A stretch of DNA of 37,167 nt from Lachnospiraceae bacterium (GCA_017442865.1 JAFRXK010000063.1:1-37167); one strand, 5' to 3'. Shown: positions 9,339 to 17,986, numbered from the stretch's first letter. The notes: generated from the letters alone by a model not told the origin. Program-made: numbers and translations.

Positions 9339-9518
9339 TTACAATTTAAAATCTTCTGTATTTATACCAAGAGCATGAAGTTTGTTTTCCTGAACTCTGA
9401 TCTGATAATCTAATTCTTCGTTAGTGCTTTGTTCAGATTTCTTTATCCTTAGTAAATTGACATAGTAATCAATGTTAACCTGTTTCAATTCGTCTAAAGT
9501 CATATATTCATCCTCCAT
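9339..9518 (-). CDS. Small hypothetical protein (59 aa) downstream of ilvA
   Basis: The chosen start gives MEDEYMTLDELKQVNID and a product of 59 residues, largely helical and charged. The function is unknown. The same frame is open 22 codons further, to an ATG at 9584 that overlaps the ilvA stop (TAATG). That extension would be hydrophobic and Lys/Tyr-rich and looks like intergenic sequence. A GGACGGTGA sequence precedes the 9518 start at a good distance. A third option is the ATG at 9503, which has GGAGG 6 nt upstream. It probably shares the ilvA transcript, since the terminator lies after it. Confidence 0.45.
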   Translation of the reverse strand: MEDEYMTLDELKQVNIDYYVNLLRIKKSEQSTNEELDYQIRVQENKLHALGINTEDFKL

Positions 9519-9583
9519 AAAATCACCGTCCTTGTATAATAATATATTTTTATTATAAGGACATTTTTTATAGGTGTAAAGCA

Positions 9584-10780
9584 TTATGCGACAAGATTAA
9601 AGCCCGCTTCCGTAAGCGCGGTTCTTATTTCATCTATCTGCGCCTGGTCTCTTGTCTCAAGCCCGATTTTCAAGAAGCAGGCGGAAATTGCCATGTTTGC
9701 GTCGGCGTGGTCGTGGTAGACGCTTATTATATTGCCGCCGCATTTTGCGATAATATCTGAGACCTGCTGGAGCTGTCCCGGCTTATCTTCAAGCGCAATG
9801 GTGAGGTTGGTGTTTCGACCGCTGGTTATTAAGCCTCTGGTGATAACGCGTGAAAGGATATTTACATCAATATTGCCGCCTGACACGAGGCATACTACAT
9901 TCTTGCCCTTAATCGGCAGCTTGTTGAAAATGGCAGCGGCAACCGATACTGCGCCTGCACCCTCAGCAATGAGCTTTTCCTTTTCAATAAGCGCAAGAAT
10001 TGCGGTAGCAATTTCATCCTCGCTGACGGTAATAATTTCATCCACATATTTATTAACCATTTCAAAGGTAGTGGTGCCTGGAGTTTTAACCGCGATACCG
10101 TCGGCAAAGGTTGAGACACTTTTAAGCGTGGATATTTCCCTGTTCACAACACTGTTAAACATACTAGGGGCGTTTGCCGCCTGCACACCGTAAATTTTAA
10201 CCTCAGGTTTAAGGCTCTTGACCGCAAAAGCAACGCCGGAAATGAGTCCACCGCCACCGATTGGCACAACAATAGCATCCACATTCGGAAGCTGGTCGAG
10301 AATTTCAAGACCGATGGTTCCCTGTCCTGCAATCACCTCGTCATCATCATAAGGGTGTACAAAGGTTGCTCCTGTTTCCTTCTGAAGCTCAACAGCCTTG
10401 TCGTGAGCGTCATCATAGGTGCCCTTCACGAGACAAACCTTTGCGCCAAGCTTCTTAGTAGCCTCAACCTTGCTTATCGGTGCGCCGTCAGGCATACAGA
10501 CAACACTCTTGATGCCGTTTTTTGTGGCGGCGAGGGCAACACCCTGCGCATGGTTGCCTGCGCTGCACGCAATAATGCCTTTCTTTCGCTGCTCGTGGGA
10601 AAGCTGGCTGATTTTATAATAGGCGCCGCGCAGCTTGAAGCTTCCAGTCACCTGAAGATTTTCTGTTTTTAAATAAATATTGTTGTCGCATTCAAGCTTT
10701 GATGATGCGATAAGGTCGGTTTTTCTTGCGACCTCCTTTAATACAAATGCGGCGTGATATACCTTGTCTAATGTTACCAT
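9584..10780 (-). CDS. ilvA: Threonine ammonia-lyase with C-terminal ACT domain
   Basis: The 398-residue PLP enzyme deaminates threonine to 2-oxobutanoate, the first step to isoleucine. The PLP lysine is K49 in TGSFKLRGAYY. The phosphate-binding glycine loop is VPIGGGGLISG, and SGGNIDVN marks the end of the catalytic domain. Residues about 325-398 form an ACT domain (IALEDKPGQLQQVSDI) of the kind that binds amino acids. The length and single ACT domain match the short Clostridia form, sometimes labelled TdcB. The T-box leader argues for a biosynthetic role. SD AAGGAGG is at 10795-10789. A small gene lies directly downstream. Confidence 0.93.
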   Translation of the reverse strand: MVTLDKVYHAAFVLKEVARKTDLIASSKLECDNNIYLKTENLQVTGSFKLRGAYYKISQLSHEQRKKGIIACSAGNHAQGVALAATKNGIKSVVCMPDGAPISKVEATKKLGAKVCLVKGTYDDAHDKAVELQKETGATFVHPYDDDEVIAGQGTIGLEILDQLPNVDAIVVPIGGGGLISGVAFAVKSLKPEVKIYGVQAANAPSMFNSVVNREISTLKSVSTFADGIAVKTPGTTTFEMVNKYVDEIITVSEDEIATAILALIEKEKLIAEGAGAVSVAAAIFNKLPIKGKNVVCLVSGGNIDVNILSRVITRGLITSGRNTNLTIALEDKPGQLQQVSDIIAKCGGNIISVYHDHADANMAISACFLKIGLETRDQAQIDEIRTALTEAGFNLVA

Positions 10781-10830
10781 AGTGTAATCCTCCTTAATAA
10801 TTATATAATGCGTTCGGTCTGCCTATGCCG

Positions 10831-10864
10831 AAAAAATGCCCCGTCTCCACGAAAGAGACGGGGC
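10831..10864 (-). terminator. T-box regulated terminator
   Basis: On the minus strand GCCCCGTCTC pairs with GAGACGGGGC around a short loop, followed by six T. It is the off-state hairpin of the ilvA T-box leader. Confidence 0.9.
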
Positions 10865-11156
10865 TGTAAACCTCGCGGTACCACTCTTATTACTGAATAA
10901 CAGTCACTTAATCAGGATCTATCAATCCCTTGGAAGGTAACGGTTCCTGCCGGCTTATGCTTACTTATAAAGATATCGTGGAATGAATTGCTTAATCCTG
11001 CGATAGAGCAGTATAGGCTTTGATACATTTATGTTCGGCGTAGCTGCTGTACGGTGATTCGTTATCGGTTCTGGCACCATCTCACACCTGCCGATGGCTC
11101 TCTGAAGCCGTTAAAAGATAACCCTTCCGTATAAACGCATTTGAAATTTTGATATT
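10831..11156 (-). promoter_or_regulatory. T-box riboswitch leader of ilvA (probably tRNA-Ile)
   Basis: The transcript runs from about 11156 down to 10831. It has the stem I features AGAGAGCC (11103-11096) and GGTGTGAG, and the T-box AGAGTGGTACCGCG (10887-10874) that pairs with the tRNA acceptor end. A terminator hairpin follows just before ilvA. Uncharged tRNA should favour the antiterminator and switch ilvA on. In the likely specifier loop (GAATCACC) I read ATC (11058-11056), an isoleucine codon, which fits the pathway. ACC (Thr) in the same loop cannot be ruled out by eye. The rest of the gene-free stretch 10781-11286 is the promoter and an AT-rich spacer. Confidence 0.9.
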
Positions 11157-11162
11157 GCACAT

Positions 11163-11191
11163 ATTATAGAGTTATATTTTCATATTGTCAA
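11163..11191 (-). promoter_or_regulatory. Consensus promoter of the ilvA T-box transcript
   Basis: On the minus strand there is a perfect TTGACA (11191-11186), a 17-bp spacer and a perfect TATAAT (11168-11163). This fits a strong, constitutive promoter with control left to the T-box. Confidence 0.85.
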
Positions 11192-11286
11192 TTAAAATAA
11201 TTTACATGTATATTAAAATATCTGCTTAACAAATCCGAAAATATGCTTTATTATTATGAATAGCATTTTATAGAAGGAGCGGCAGC

Positions 11287-11724
11287 ATGATTTATACGGA
11301 GCTTACAATTAAGGCACTTAAGCTGTGCTTTGAGGCACATAAAGACCAGACTGATAAGAGCGGGGTACCATATGTATTTCACCCGTTTCATCTTGCTGAG
11401 CAGATGACGGACGAGGATAGCGTGTGTGCGGCACTTTTGCATGATATTGTTGAGGACACAGAATATACATTTGATGATATAATTGCCGGGGGCTTTTCGG
11501 ACAGGACGATAGAAGCGCTGCGTCTGCTGACGCATGATGACAGCGTGCCTTACATGGATTATGTAAGGAGCATAAAGGACAATCCGATTGCAAAGGCGGT
11601 AAAGCTTGCAGACCTTGCACACAACAGTGATTTGAGCCGGTTTGCCGGGCGTGAAATTACAGAACGTGATTTAAAACGCCGGGAGAAATATCTGCAGGCG
11701 GTAAAGCTTTTGAAGGAAGAGTGA
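11287..11724 (+). CDS. HD-domain hydrolase, MESH1/SpoT-like
   Basis: The 145-residue protein consists of an HD phosphohydrolase domain of the (p)ppGpp hydrolase type. It has FHPFHLAEQM, then LLHDIVEDT (H52-D53 and E57-D58) and VKLADLAHNSD, the order of metal and substrate motifs seen in the SpoT hydrolase half and in small alarmone hydrolases. No synthetase, TGS or ACT domain is present. It may remove pyrophosphate from (p)ppGpp, but other nucleotides are possible substrates. SD AAGGAG is at 11274-11279. It is divergent from the ilvA leader, and the YbaK-type gene lies about 110 bp downstream. Confidence 0.8.
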   Translation: MIYTELTIKALKLCFEAHKDQTDKSGVPYVFHPFHLAEQMTDEDSVCAALLHDIVEDTEYTFDDIIAGGFSDRTIEALRLLTHDDSVPYMDYVRSIKDNPIAKAVKLADLAHNSDLSRFAGREITERDLKRREKYLQAVKLLKEE

Positions 11725-11837
11725 CCGTGTTTTTGAGTTTTATAACAGAGCAAAGTATGACTTTTGAATAGTATGTTTGAATATTGCCAAAATGTTGTCA
11801 TGATAGAATATTATTATGCTGGAAAGAGGACATAAAA

Positions 11838-12308
11838 ATGAACAAAACCAATGTAATGAGACTTTTGGAGCAGGCGAAAATTGAATACAAAGCCGGAGAA
11901 TATGAATATGATGAAAATGATTTAAGCGGCGTGCACGCTGCTCAGGCGCTTAATATGGACCCTGACATGATGTTTAAGACCCTTGTTGCGAGGGGCGATA
12001 AAAATGATATCAGGGTATTCTGCATACCGGTTGCCGAGGAGCTGGATTTAAAAAAGGCGGCAAAGGCGGCGGGCGATAAGAAAATAGAGCTTGTACACGT
12101 AAAGGAATTGCTTGGGCTGACAGGATATATAAGAGGCGGCTGCTCGCCGATAGGCATGAAGAAAAAATACCCGACATACATAGAAGAGAGCGCATTATTA
12201 TTTGATGAGATATCAATAAGCGCAGGTGCAAGAGGCTGTCAGGTGCTTGTATCGCCTGAAAAGCTCATAGAATATGTAGGCGCGGCGGTGTGCGGGATTG
12301 TGAAATAA
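11838..12308 (+). CDS. ybaK: YbaK/EbsC-type aminoacyl-tRNA deacylase
   Basis: The 156-residue protein belongs to the YbaK/ProX editing family, which hydrolyses mischarged tRNA such as Cys-tRNA(Pro). Family landmarks are the N-terminal TNVMRLLEQAKIEY, a KTLVARGD strand, the VPVAEELDLKKAAKA-like segment (here IPVAEELDLKKAAKA), then GYIRGGCSPIGMKKK and the end block SAGARGCQVLVSPEKL. The frame is open 18 codons further upstream, but AGAGG at 11825-11829 and the family N-terminus favour the ATG at 11838. Confidence 0.88.
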   Translation: MNKTNVMRLLEQAKIEYKAGEYEYDENDLSGVHAAQALNMDPDMMFKTLVARGDKNDIRVFCIPVAEELDLKKAAKAAGDKKIELVHVKELLGLTGYIRGGCSPIGMKKKYPTYIEESALLFDEISISAGARGCQVLVSPEKLIEYVGAAVCGIVK

Positions 12309-12313
12309 AAAAG

Positions 12314-12342
12314 ATGACAAATAAAAGTGCATGTGTTATGAT
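12314..12342 (+). promoter_or_regulatory. Promoter of thrC
   Basis: ATGACA (12314-12319), a 17-bp spacer and TATGAT (12337-12342), with an extended -10 TG at 12334-12335, lie about 30 bp before the thrC start. Confidence 0.5.
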
Positions 12343-12374
12343 AGGCACGAAATGCATTTTAAAGGAGTGACGGC

Positions 12375-13865
12375 ATGGAGATTTTATATAAGAGTACAAG
12401 AAGTGACAGCAAGCCTGTAACAGCATCACAGGCTATATTGAAGGGTCTTGCTGATGACGGCGGTTTATTTGTACCGCTTCAGATACCAAAGCTTGATATA
12501 AGCCTTGAAAAGCTTGCAAAGCTTAGCTATCAGGAGACTGCCTACGAGGTAATGAGCAGATTTTTAACAGACTTTACAGAGGAAGAGCTTAAGTATTGCA
12601 TTGAAAATGCTTACGATTCAAAGTTTGATACAAAGGAGATTGCTCCTTTGAAGTATGCCGACGGAGCATATTACCTTGAACTGTTCCACGGCGCAACGAT
12701 AGCATTTAAGGATATGGCGCTTTCAATCCTTCCGTATCTTATGACGACATCAGCAAAAAAGAATAATGTTAATAATGAAATTGTTATTCTTACTGCTACA
12801 TCAGGTGATACAGGCAAGGCAGCGCTTGCAGGCTTTGCTGATGTTCCGGGCACGAGAATCATTGTATTTTTCCCGAAGGACGGCGTAAGCCCGATTCAGA
12901 AGAAGCAGATGGTGACGCAGAAGGGAGGTAATACATGTGTTATCGGCATTGAGGGCAATTTTGATGATGCACAGAACGGCGTTAAGGCAATTTTTAATGA
13001 CAAGGAACTTGCGAAGGAGCTTGATGAGGCAGGCTTCCAGTTCTCATCGGCAAATTCAATTAATATCGGACGCCTCGTTCCGCAGGTCGTATATTATGTG
13101 TATGCATATTCAAGAATGGTTGCTGCAGGAAATATAGAGGCAGGAGACAAGATAAATGTCGTGGTTCCGACAGGCAATTTCGGAAACATCCTTGCCGCAT
13201 ATTATGCAAAGAATATGGGACTTCCGATTGACAGACTTATATGTGCGTCAAATGAGAACAAGGTGCTTTTTGATTTCTTCGCAACAGGCAAATATGACAA
13301 GAATCGTAAGTTCATTCTTACATCTTCACCATCAATGGACATCCTTATTTCAAGCAATTTAGAGAGACTCATTTACAGGATAGCAGGTGATGACGCTGAG
13401 AAAAATGCTGCATTTATGAGGTCGTTAAGCGAGAAGGGCATTTATGAAATTTCAGATGAGATGAAGAAAAGACTTGCTGATTTTAGCGGCGGATATGCTT
13501 CTGAGGAGGAGACTGCGAAGGCTATTTCAGACCTGTATAAAAAGTGCGGCTACATTATTGATACGCATACTGCGGTTGCTGCGTCTGTATACAAAAAGTA
13601 TGTGGAAGAGACCGGCGATGAGACAAAGACGGTGATTGCTTCGACGGCAAGTCCATACAAATTTACAAGAAGTGTCATGACGGCGATTGATGAAAAATAT
13701 GATAAGATGGATGATTTTGCACTTGTGGATGCGCTTTGCGGATTGTCGGGCGTTAAGGTTCCTAAGGCAATTGAGGATATCAGAACAGCACCGGTGCTTC
13801 ACAAGACAGAGTGCGCAGCAGCCGACATGAAGAAGATTGTAAAGCGTCAGCTTGGCGTAAACTAG
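12375..13865 (+). CDS. thrC: Threonine synthase
   Basis: The 496-residue PLP enzyme converts O-phosphohomoserine to threonine. It opens with YKSTRSDSKPVTASQAILKGLADDGGLFVP-type sequence typical of the long ThrC class (motif shown in part: ADDGGLFVP). The PLP lysine is in FHGATIAFKDMAL, and phosphate contacts are in TATSGDTGKAAL and VPTGNFGNILAAYY. The length of about 500 residues matches class II ThrC of E. coli and the Clostridia. AAGGAG at 12362-12367 fixes the start. Its product threonine is the substrate of the ilvA enzyme encoded 1.6 kb away on the other strand. Confidence 0.95.
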   Translation: MEILYKSTRSDSKPVTASQAILKGLADDGGLFVPLQIPKLDISLEKLAKLSYQETAYEVMSRFLTDFTEEELKYCIENAYDSKFDTKEIAPLKYADGAYYLELFHGATIAFKDMALSILPYLMTTSAKKNNVNNEIVILTATSGDTGKAALAGFADVPGTRIIVFFPKDGVSPIQKKQMVTQKGGNTCVIGIEGNFDDAQNGVKAIFNDKELAKELDEAGFQFSSANSINIGRLVPQVVYYVYAYSRMVAAGNIEAGDKINVVVPTGNFGNILAAYYAKNMGLPIDRLICASNENKVLFDFFATGKYDKNRKFILTSSPSMDILISSNLERLIYRIAGDDAEKNAAFMRSLSEKGIYEISDEMKKRLADFSGGYASEEETAKAISDLYKKCGYIIDTHTAVAASVYKKYVEETGDETKTVIASTASPYKFTRSVMTAIDEKYDKMDDFALVDALCGLSGVKVPKAIEDIRTAPVLHKTECAAADMKKIVKRQLGVN

Positions 13866-13917
13866 TCTGTAAGGCTTAAAATACGCATTTTTTCTAGAAA
13901 TTTAACAAGATTTTTAG

Positions 13918-13945
13918 TTGATTTAATGAAATTATTATGTATAAT
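13918..13945 (+). promoter_or_regulatory. Promoter of pckA
   Basis: TTGATT (13918-13923), a 16-bp spacer and TATAAT (13940-13945) lie 55 bp before the pckA start. I see no clear cre-like operator. Confidence 0.6.
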
Positions 13946-14000
13946 AATATATTGAAAGTTTTTGAAAACAAATTTACAAAAAAGAAAGAGGTTACGTGAC

Positions 14001-15605
14001 ATGGCAAATATTGATTTAACAAAGTACGGTATTACCGGTACAACAGAGATCGTTTACAATCCTTCTTACGAGATGTTATTCGAAGAGGAGACAAAGCCTG
14101 AGCTTGAGGGCTATGAAGTAGGTAAGGTTAGTGAACTCGGCGCTGTTAACGTTATGACAGGTATCTATACAGGACGTTCACCTAAGGATAAGTACATCGT
14201 AGTTGATGAGAATTCTAAGGACACAGTATGGTGGACAACAGACGAGTACAAGAACGATAACCACCCAATGTCAGAAGAGGTTTGGGCAACTGTAAAGGAT
14301 ATCGCAAAGAACGAGCTTTCAAACAAGAGACTTTTCGTAGTTGATGCATTCTGCGGTGCAAACAAGGATACACGTATGGCTATCCGTTTCATCGTTGAGG
14401 TTGCTTGGCAGGCACATTTCGTAAAGAACATGTTCATCCAGCCATCAGCAGAGGAGCTTGAGAACTTCGAGCCTGATTTCGTAGTATACAACGCATCAAA
14501 GGCAAAGGTTGAGAATTATAAAGAGTTAGGTCTTAACTCAGAGACATGTGTAGCATTCAACATTACAAGCCGCGAGCAGGTTATCATCAACACATGGTAC
14601 GGCGGTGAGATGAAGAAGGGTATGTTCTCTATGATGAACTACTACCTTCCTCTCAACGGCATGGCTTCAATGCACTGCTCAGCAAATACAGATATGAACG
14701 GAGAGAACACAGCAATCTTCTTCGGTCTTTCAGGAACAGGTAAGACAACACTTTCAACAGATCCAAAGCGTCTCCTTATCGGTGATGATGAGCACGGCTG
14801 GGATGACAACGGCGTATTCAACTTCGAGGGCGGATGCTATGCTAAGGTTATCAACCTTGACAAGGATTCAGAGCCTGATATCTACAACGCAATCAAGAGA
14901 AATGCTCTTCTTGAGAACGTAACATTAGATGAGAATGGTAAGATTGATTTCGCTGACAAGAGCGTTACAGAGAATACTCGTGTATCTTACCCAATCAACC
15001 ACATTGAGAACATTGTTCGCCCTGTATCAAGTGCTCCTGCAGCTAAGAACGTAATCTTCTTATCAGCAGATGCATTCGGCGTACTTCCACCAGTATCAGT
15101 TCTTACACCTGAGCAGACACAGTACTACTTCCTTTCAGGCTTCACAGCTAAGCTTGCAGGTACAGAGCGTGGAATCACAGAGCCGACACCTACATTCTCA
15201 GCTTGCTTCGGTCAGGCATTCCTTGAGCTTCATCCTACAAAGTATGCAGAGGAGCTTGTTAAGAAGATGGAGAAGAGCGGCGCTAAGGCTTACTTAGTAA
15301 ACACAGGCTGGAATGGAACAGGCAAGAGAATCTCAATCAAGGATACACGTGGTATCATTGACGCTATCCTCAACGGAGATATCTTAAATGCTCCTACAAA
15401 GACAATCCCATACTTCAACTTTGAAGTACCTACAGAGCTTCCGGGCGTAGATCCAAAGATTCTTGATCCAAGAGATACATACGCAGATGCTTCTGAGTGG
15501 GAAGAGAAGGCAAAGGATCTTGCTTCAAGATTCAACAAGAACTTTGCTAAGTATGAGACAAACGAGGCAGGCAAGGCTTTAGTAGCAGCAGGTCCTCAGT
15601 TATAA
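14001..15605 (+). CDS. pckA: Phosphoenolpyruvate carboxykinase (ATP)
   Basis: The 534-residue enzyme interconverts oxaloacetate and PEP with ATP/ADP. In fermentative Clostridia it often runs towards oxaloacetate. The PEPCK P-loop is GLSGTGKTT (G242-T250, K248), preceded by MHCSAN and followed by the metal-binding [11 protein letters not shown] and [22 protein letters not shown] near the N-terminus binds oxaloacetate. The ATG at 14001 ([11 protein letters not shown]) follows AAAGAGG; the frame is open 13 codons further but without an RBS. Its codons favour C-ending and highly used triplets (for example TTC and ATC) more than its neighbours, as expected for a highly expressed gene. Two hairpin terminators follow. 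Confidence 0.97.
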   Translation: MANIDLTKYGITGTTEIVYNPSYEMLFEEETKPELEGYEVGKVSELGAVNVMTGIYTGRSPKDKYIVVDENSKDTVWWTTDEYKNDNHPMSEEVWATVKDIAKNELSNKRLFVVDAFCGANKDTRMAIRFIVEVAWQAHFVKNMFIQPSAEELENFEPDFVVYNASKAKVENYKELGLNSETCVAFNITSREQVIINTWYGGEMKKGMFSMMNYYLPLNGMASMHCSANTDMNGENTAIFFGLSGTGKTTLSTDPKRLLIGDDEHGWDDNGVFNFEGGCYAKVINLDKDSEPDIYNAIKRNALLENVTLDENGKIDFADKSVTENTRVSYPINHIENIVRPVSSAPAAKNVIFLSADAFGVLPPVSVLTPEQTQYYFLSGFTAKLAGTERGITEPTPTFSACFGQAFLELHPTKYAEELVKKMEKSGAKAYLVNTGWNGTGKRISIKDTRGIIDAILNGDILNAPTKTIPYFNFEVPTELPGVDPKILDPRDTYADASEWEEKAKDLASRFNKNFAKYETNEAGKALVAAGPQL

Positions 15606-15654
15606 TTTAAAAAATTTTCAATGAGTTTTTTATAATATATAATCTCTTTTACGG

Positions 15655-15690
15655 AACCGGGCGTGACCTTCGTGTCACGCCCGGTTTTGT
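15655..15690 (+). terminator. Terminator 1 after pckA
   Basis: AACCGGGCGTGAC (15655-15667) pairs with GTCACGCCCGGTT (15674-15686) around CTTCGT, followed by TTTT. Confidence 0.9.
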
Positions 15691-15722
15691 GGTATCAATA
15701 GACAACATGTCAGCACTTTTAT

Positions 15723-15756
15723 GGGCGTGACCTTTGTGTCACGCCCGGTTTTGTGG
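15723..15756 (+). terminator. Terminator 2 after pckA (duplicate of the first)
   Basis: GGGCGTGAC (15723-15731) pairs with GTCACGCCC (15738-15746), followed by GGTTTTGTGG. It is a near-copy of the preceding hairpin plus its tail, about 63 bp downstream, so the element was duplicated. Confidence 0.7.
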
Positions 15757-15798
15757 TGGTTGAGAATGTTATGAGGTTGCAAAAGCTCGGTTTAGTGT

Positions 15799-15860
15799 TG
15801 GTTAAGGCTGATTTGAGATGGTTGAGGCTGATTTTGAGATGGTTGAGGCTGTTTTTGAGG
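15799..15860 (+). repeat. Three tandem 20-21 bp repeats
   Basis: The unit TGGTTGAGGCTGATTTTGAG occurs at 15799-15818 (one base shorter), 15819-15839 and 15840-15860 with few changes. It lies in the roughly 630-bp gene-free stretch between pckA and trxB (15606-16234). That stretch otherwise holds the two terminators, the inverted repeats below and AT-rich sequence before trxB. No function is evident. Confidence 0.8.
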
Positions 15861-15889
15861 CTTCAATTTATGCTTTTTTAGAATGCAGA

Positions 15890-15975
15890 TGACTGCAAAT
15901 TCAAAAAAAGCAGATGCAGTCAACTACGCTTTAGTCTACAGATGACCGCAAATACAAAAAGAGCAAATGCGGTCA
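15890..15975. repeat. Two covarying inverted repeats (hairpin pair)
   Basis: TGACTGCA (15890-15897) and TGCAGTCA (15915-15922) form one inverted repeat with a 17-nt spacer. TGACCGCA (15943-15950) and TGCGGTCA (15968-15975) form a second with the same spacer, 53 bp later. The two copies differ by T-A to C-G at the same stem pair, a compensatory change. The A-rich loops are also similar. A lone TGATTGCA follows at about 15996. Confidence 0.7.
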
Positions 15976-16234
15976 CTATCTCGTAGAAGCAGGGATGATT
16001 GCAAATTAAGTAATCGTGAAATAAAGCGAAACATGCATCAAACACAATTATCTTGTATAAAAATTAGAAAAATACAGTATTAATAAATTGTAGAATGTAT
16101 TATAATAAAAAAGAAATTAATATTATCAAAGCAGTATTGCAGGTTTTGGGCTGAAACAGGCGCAGAAATGAGAAGGCACAAAAGAAAACAATATATTTTA
16201 TATGCCGCAACAGGCGGTAGAACGGAGGGCTTTT

Positions 16235-17152
16235 ATGTACGATATTATTATTATAGGTTCGGGTCCGGCGGGGCTTAGTGCATCAATATATGCAAAGAGA
16301 GCAGGCTTTAATGCGATTACGATTGAGAAGAATTATATGAGCGGAGGTCAGATTCTGGACACCTTTGAAGTGGACAATTATCCGGGACTTAAGGGCATAA
16401 ATGGCTTTGATATGGGAATGAAATTCAGAGAGCATGCGGATGCGCTTGGGTGCGCATTTAAGGTTGCGACAGTGCTTTCCGTAAGCAGAAATGATGATAT
16501 TTTTGTGGTGGAAACTGACGAGGAAAAGCTGGAAGCAAGAGCCGTTATTGCGGCAATGGGCGCAAATAATGCAAAGCTTTCAGCGCCCGGTGAGGCAGAG
16601 TTTACCGGCAGGGGGGTGTCATACTGCGCAACCTGCGACGGAGCATTTTTCAGGGGCAAAACGACTGCCGTAGTAGGCGGCGGCGACGTCGCCGCCGAGG
16701 ATGCGATATTCCTCGCAAGGGGCTGTGAAAAGGTATATCTTATCCACAGAAGGGACGAGCTGCGGGCTGCAGACATTTTGCAAAAGGAGCTTAAAAGCCT
16801 TGAAAATGTGGAGATTATCTGGGACACCGTTGTCGAGAAAATCGAGGGTACAGATCAGGTTGAGCGCCTCGTGCTGAAAAACAAAAAGAGCGGTGAAGCA
16901 GGCGAGCTATCCGTAGACGGCGTGTTTATTGCGGTTGGCATTATTCCAAACAGCGGCATTTTAAAGGGAGTGACGCAGCTTGACGACAAGGGCTATGTGA
17001 TTGCGGGCGAGGACTGCGCCTCAGCGACTCCGGGACTTTTTGCTGCCGGAGACATCAGGGCAAAGCAGCTACGACAGGTCGTTACTGCGGTGGCAGACGG
17101 CGCAAATGCGGTCAACTCTGTGCAGGAATATTTCTTGCGGAAGAATGTGTAA
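16235..17152 (+). CDS. trxB: Thioredoxin-disulfide reductase
   Basis: The 305-residue flavoenzyme reduces thioredoxin with NADPH. It has the FAD-binding GSGPAGLSASIYAKR near the N-terminus, the redox pair YCATCDGAFF (C131, C134), the NADP-binding VVGGGDVAAEDA and the C-terminal FAD contact GLFAAGDIR followed by KQLRQVVTAVADGA. The start at 16235 follows ACGGAGGG at 16222-16229; an in-frame ATG at 16202 lacks a proper RBS. The last 48 bp, coding NAVNSVQEYFLRKNV and a stop, are repeated twice more directly downstream, so the encoded C-terminus may be a recent replacement of the original one. Confidence 0.94.
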   Translation: MYDIIIIGSGPAGLSASIYAKRAGFNAITIEKNYMSGGQILDTFEVDNYPGLKGINGFDMGMKFREHADALGCAFKVATVLSVSRNDDIFVVETDEEKLEARAVIAAMGANNAKLSAPGEAEFTGRGVSYCATCDGAFFRGKTTAVVGGGDVAAEDAIFLARGCEKVYLIHRRDELRAADILQKELKSLENVEIIWDTVVEKIEGTDQVERLVLKNKKSGEAGELSVDGVFIAVGIIPNSGILKGVTQLDDKGYVIAGEDCASATPGLFAAGDIRAKQLRQVVTAVADGANAVNSVQEYFLRKNV

Positions 17153-17248
17153 AATGCGGTCAACTCGGTGCAGGAATATTTCTTGCGGAAGAATGTGTAA
17201 AATGCGGTTAACTCTGTGCAGGAATATTTTCTGCGAAAGAGAGTCTGA
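17105..17248 (+). repeat. Three tandem 48-bp copies of the trxB 3' end
   Basis: Copies lie at 17105-17152, 17153-17200 and 17201-17248. Each is 16 codons and ends in an in-frame stop (TAA, TAA, TGA). Copies 1 and 2 differ at one base. Copy 3 is more diverged and encodes an end of LRKRV instead of LRKNV, so it may be the original terminus. Confidence 0.95.
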
Positions 17249-17317
17249 TTTGAGATGAACAGAGCGGCAGTCAGTTGAGCGGACAAAGTCGGCGAATGAA
17301 AAAGAGGGAGAATACGA

Positions 17318-17986
17318 ATGATCAGGGAAGTCAGTCTTGAGGAAATATCGGATGGGAAGCTTTATACGGCGAATGATATGGTGAAGGCGGAGTGCGGCGG
17401 CTGTAAGGACTGCTCGGCGTGCTGCAGGGGCATGGGCAATACGATTGTGCTTGACCCGTTTGACATTTGCAGGCTGAATGAGGGGCTTGGCACTACGACA
17501 GAACAGTTGATTGCCGATGGGCGCATTACGCTTGGCGTGATAGACGACATTATACTGCCAAGCCTTGCAATGACGGGTGCGGACGAGCGCTGCACCTTCC
17601 TTGACGAAAACGGGCGCTGCAGCATTCACGCCCACAGACCTGGCATCTGCCGGCTGTTTCCGCTCGGAAGATACTATGATGAGACAGGCTTTAAATATTT
17701 TTTGCAGACGGGCGAGTGCAGTAATACAAACCGAACCAAGGTGAAGGTAAAGAAATGGCTTGATACGCCCCAAATCGCCCGATATGAGCATTTTATTCAA
17801 GGATGGCATGATTTATTGTCTGCATGCCGAAAATCGCTTAAAAACGCAAATAACGAGCTTTGGATGAAGACTGTAAGCATGACACTGTTAAAAACATTTT
17901 ATATGACGCCGTATAAAGGAGAGACAGAGTTTTACGAGGAGTTTGAGAAAAGGGCGCAGGCGGCGAGGCAGGAGCTTGGTGTTTAG
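17318..17986 (+). CDS. YkgJ-type cysteine-cluster protein
   Basis: The 222-residue protein carries the cysteine pattern of the YkgJ/CxxCxxCC family, thought to bind Zn or an Fe-S cluster. An early ECGGCKDCSACC cluster (residues about 26-37) is followed by ERCTFLDENGRCSIHAHRP and GICRLFPLG, then a late GECSN. The biochemical role of the family is not settled. The C-terminal 90 residues are helical and without further cysteine motifs. AGAGGGAGAA upstream supports the ATG at 17318. It follows trxB after the tandem repeats and may share its transcript, which would fit a metal or redox link. Confidence 0.82.
   Translation: MIREVSLEEISDGKLYTANDMVKAECGGCKDCSACCRGMGNTIVLDPFDICRLNEGLGTTTEQLIADGRITLGVIDDIILPSLAMTGADERCTFLDENGRCSIHAHRPGICRLFPLGRYYDETGFKYFLQTGECSNTNRTKVKVKKWLDTPQIARYEHFIQGWHDLLSACRKSLKNANNELWMKTVSMTLLKTFYMTPYKGETEFYEEFEKRAQAARQELGV

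Noticed and set aside
9519..9584. Upstream start for the small gene after ilvA, overlapping the ilvA stop
   Set aside because: TAATG overlap is possible coupling, but the added residues look like intergenic AT-rich sequence and better SDs exist before 9518 and 9503.
17153..17248. Separate small proteins encoded by trxB repeat copies 2 and 3
   Set aside because: The copies have no start codon or RBS of their own; they are duplicates of a gene end.
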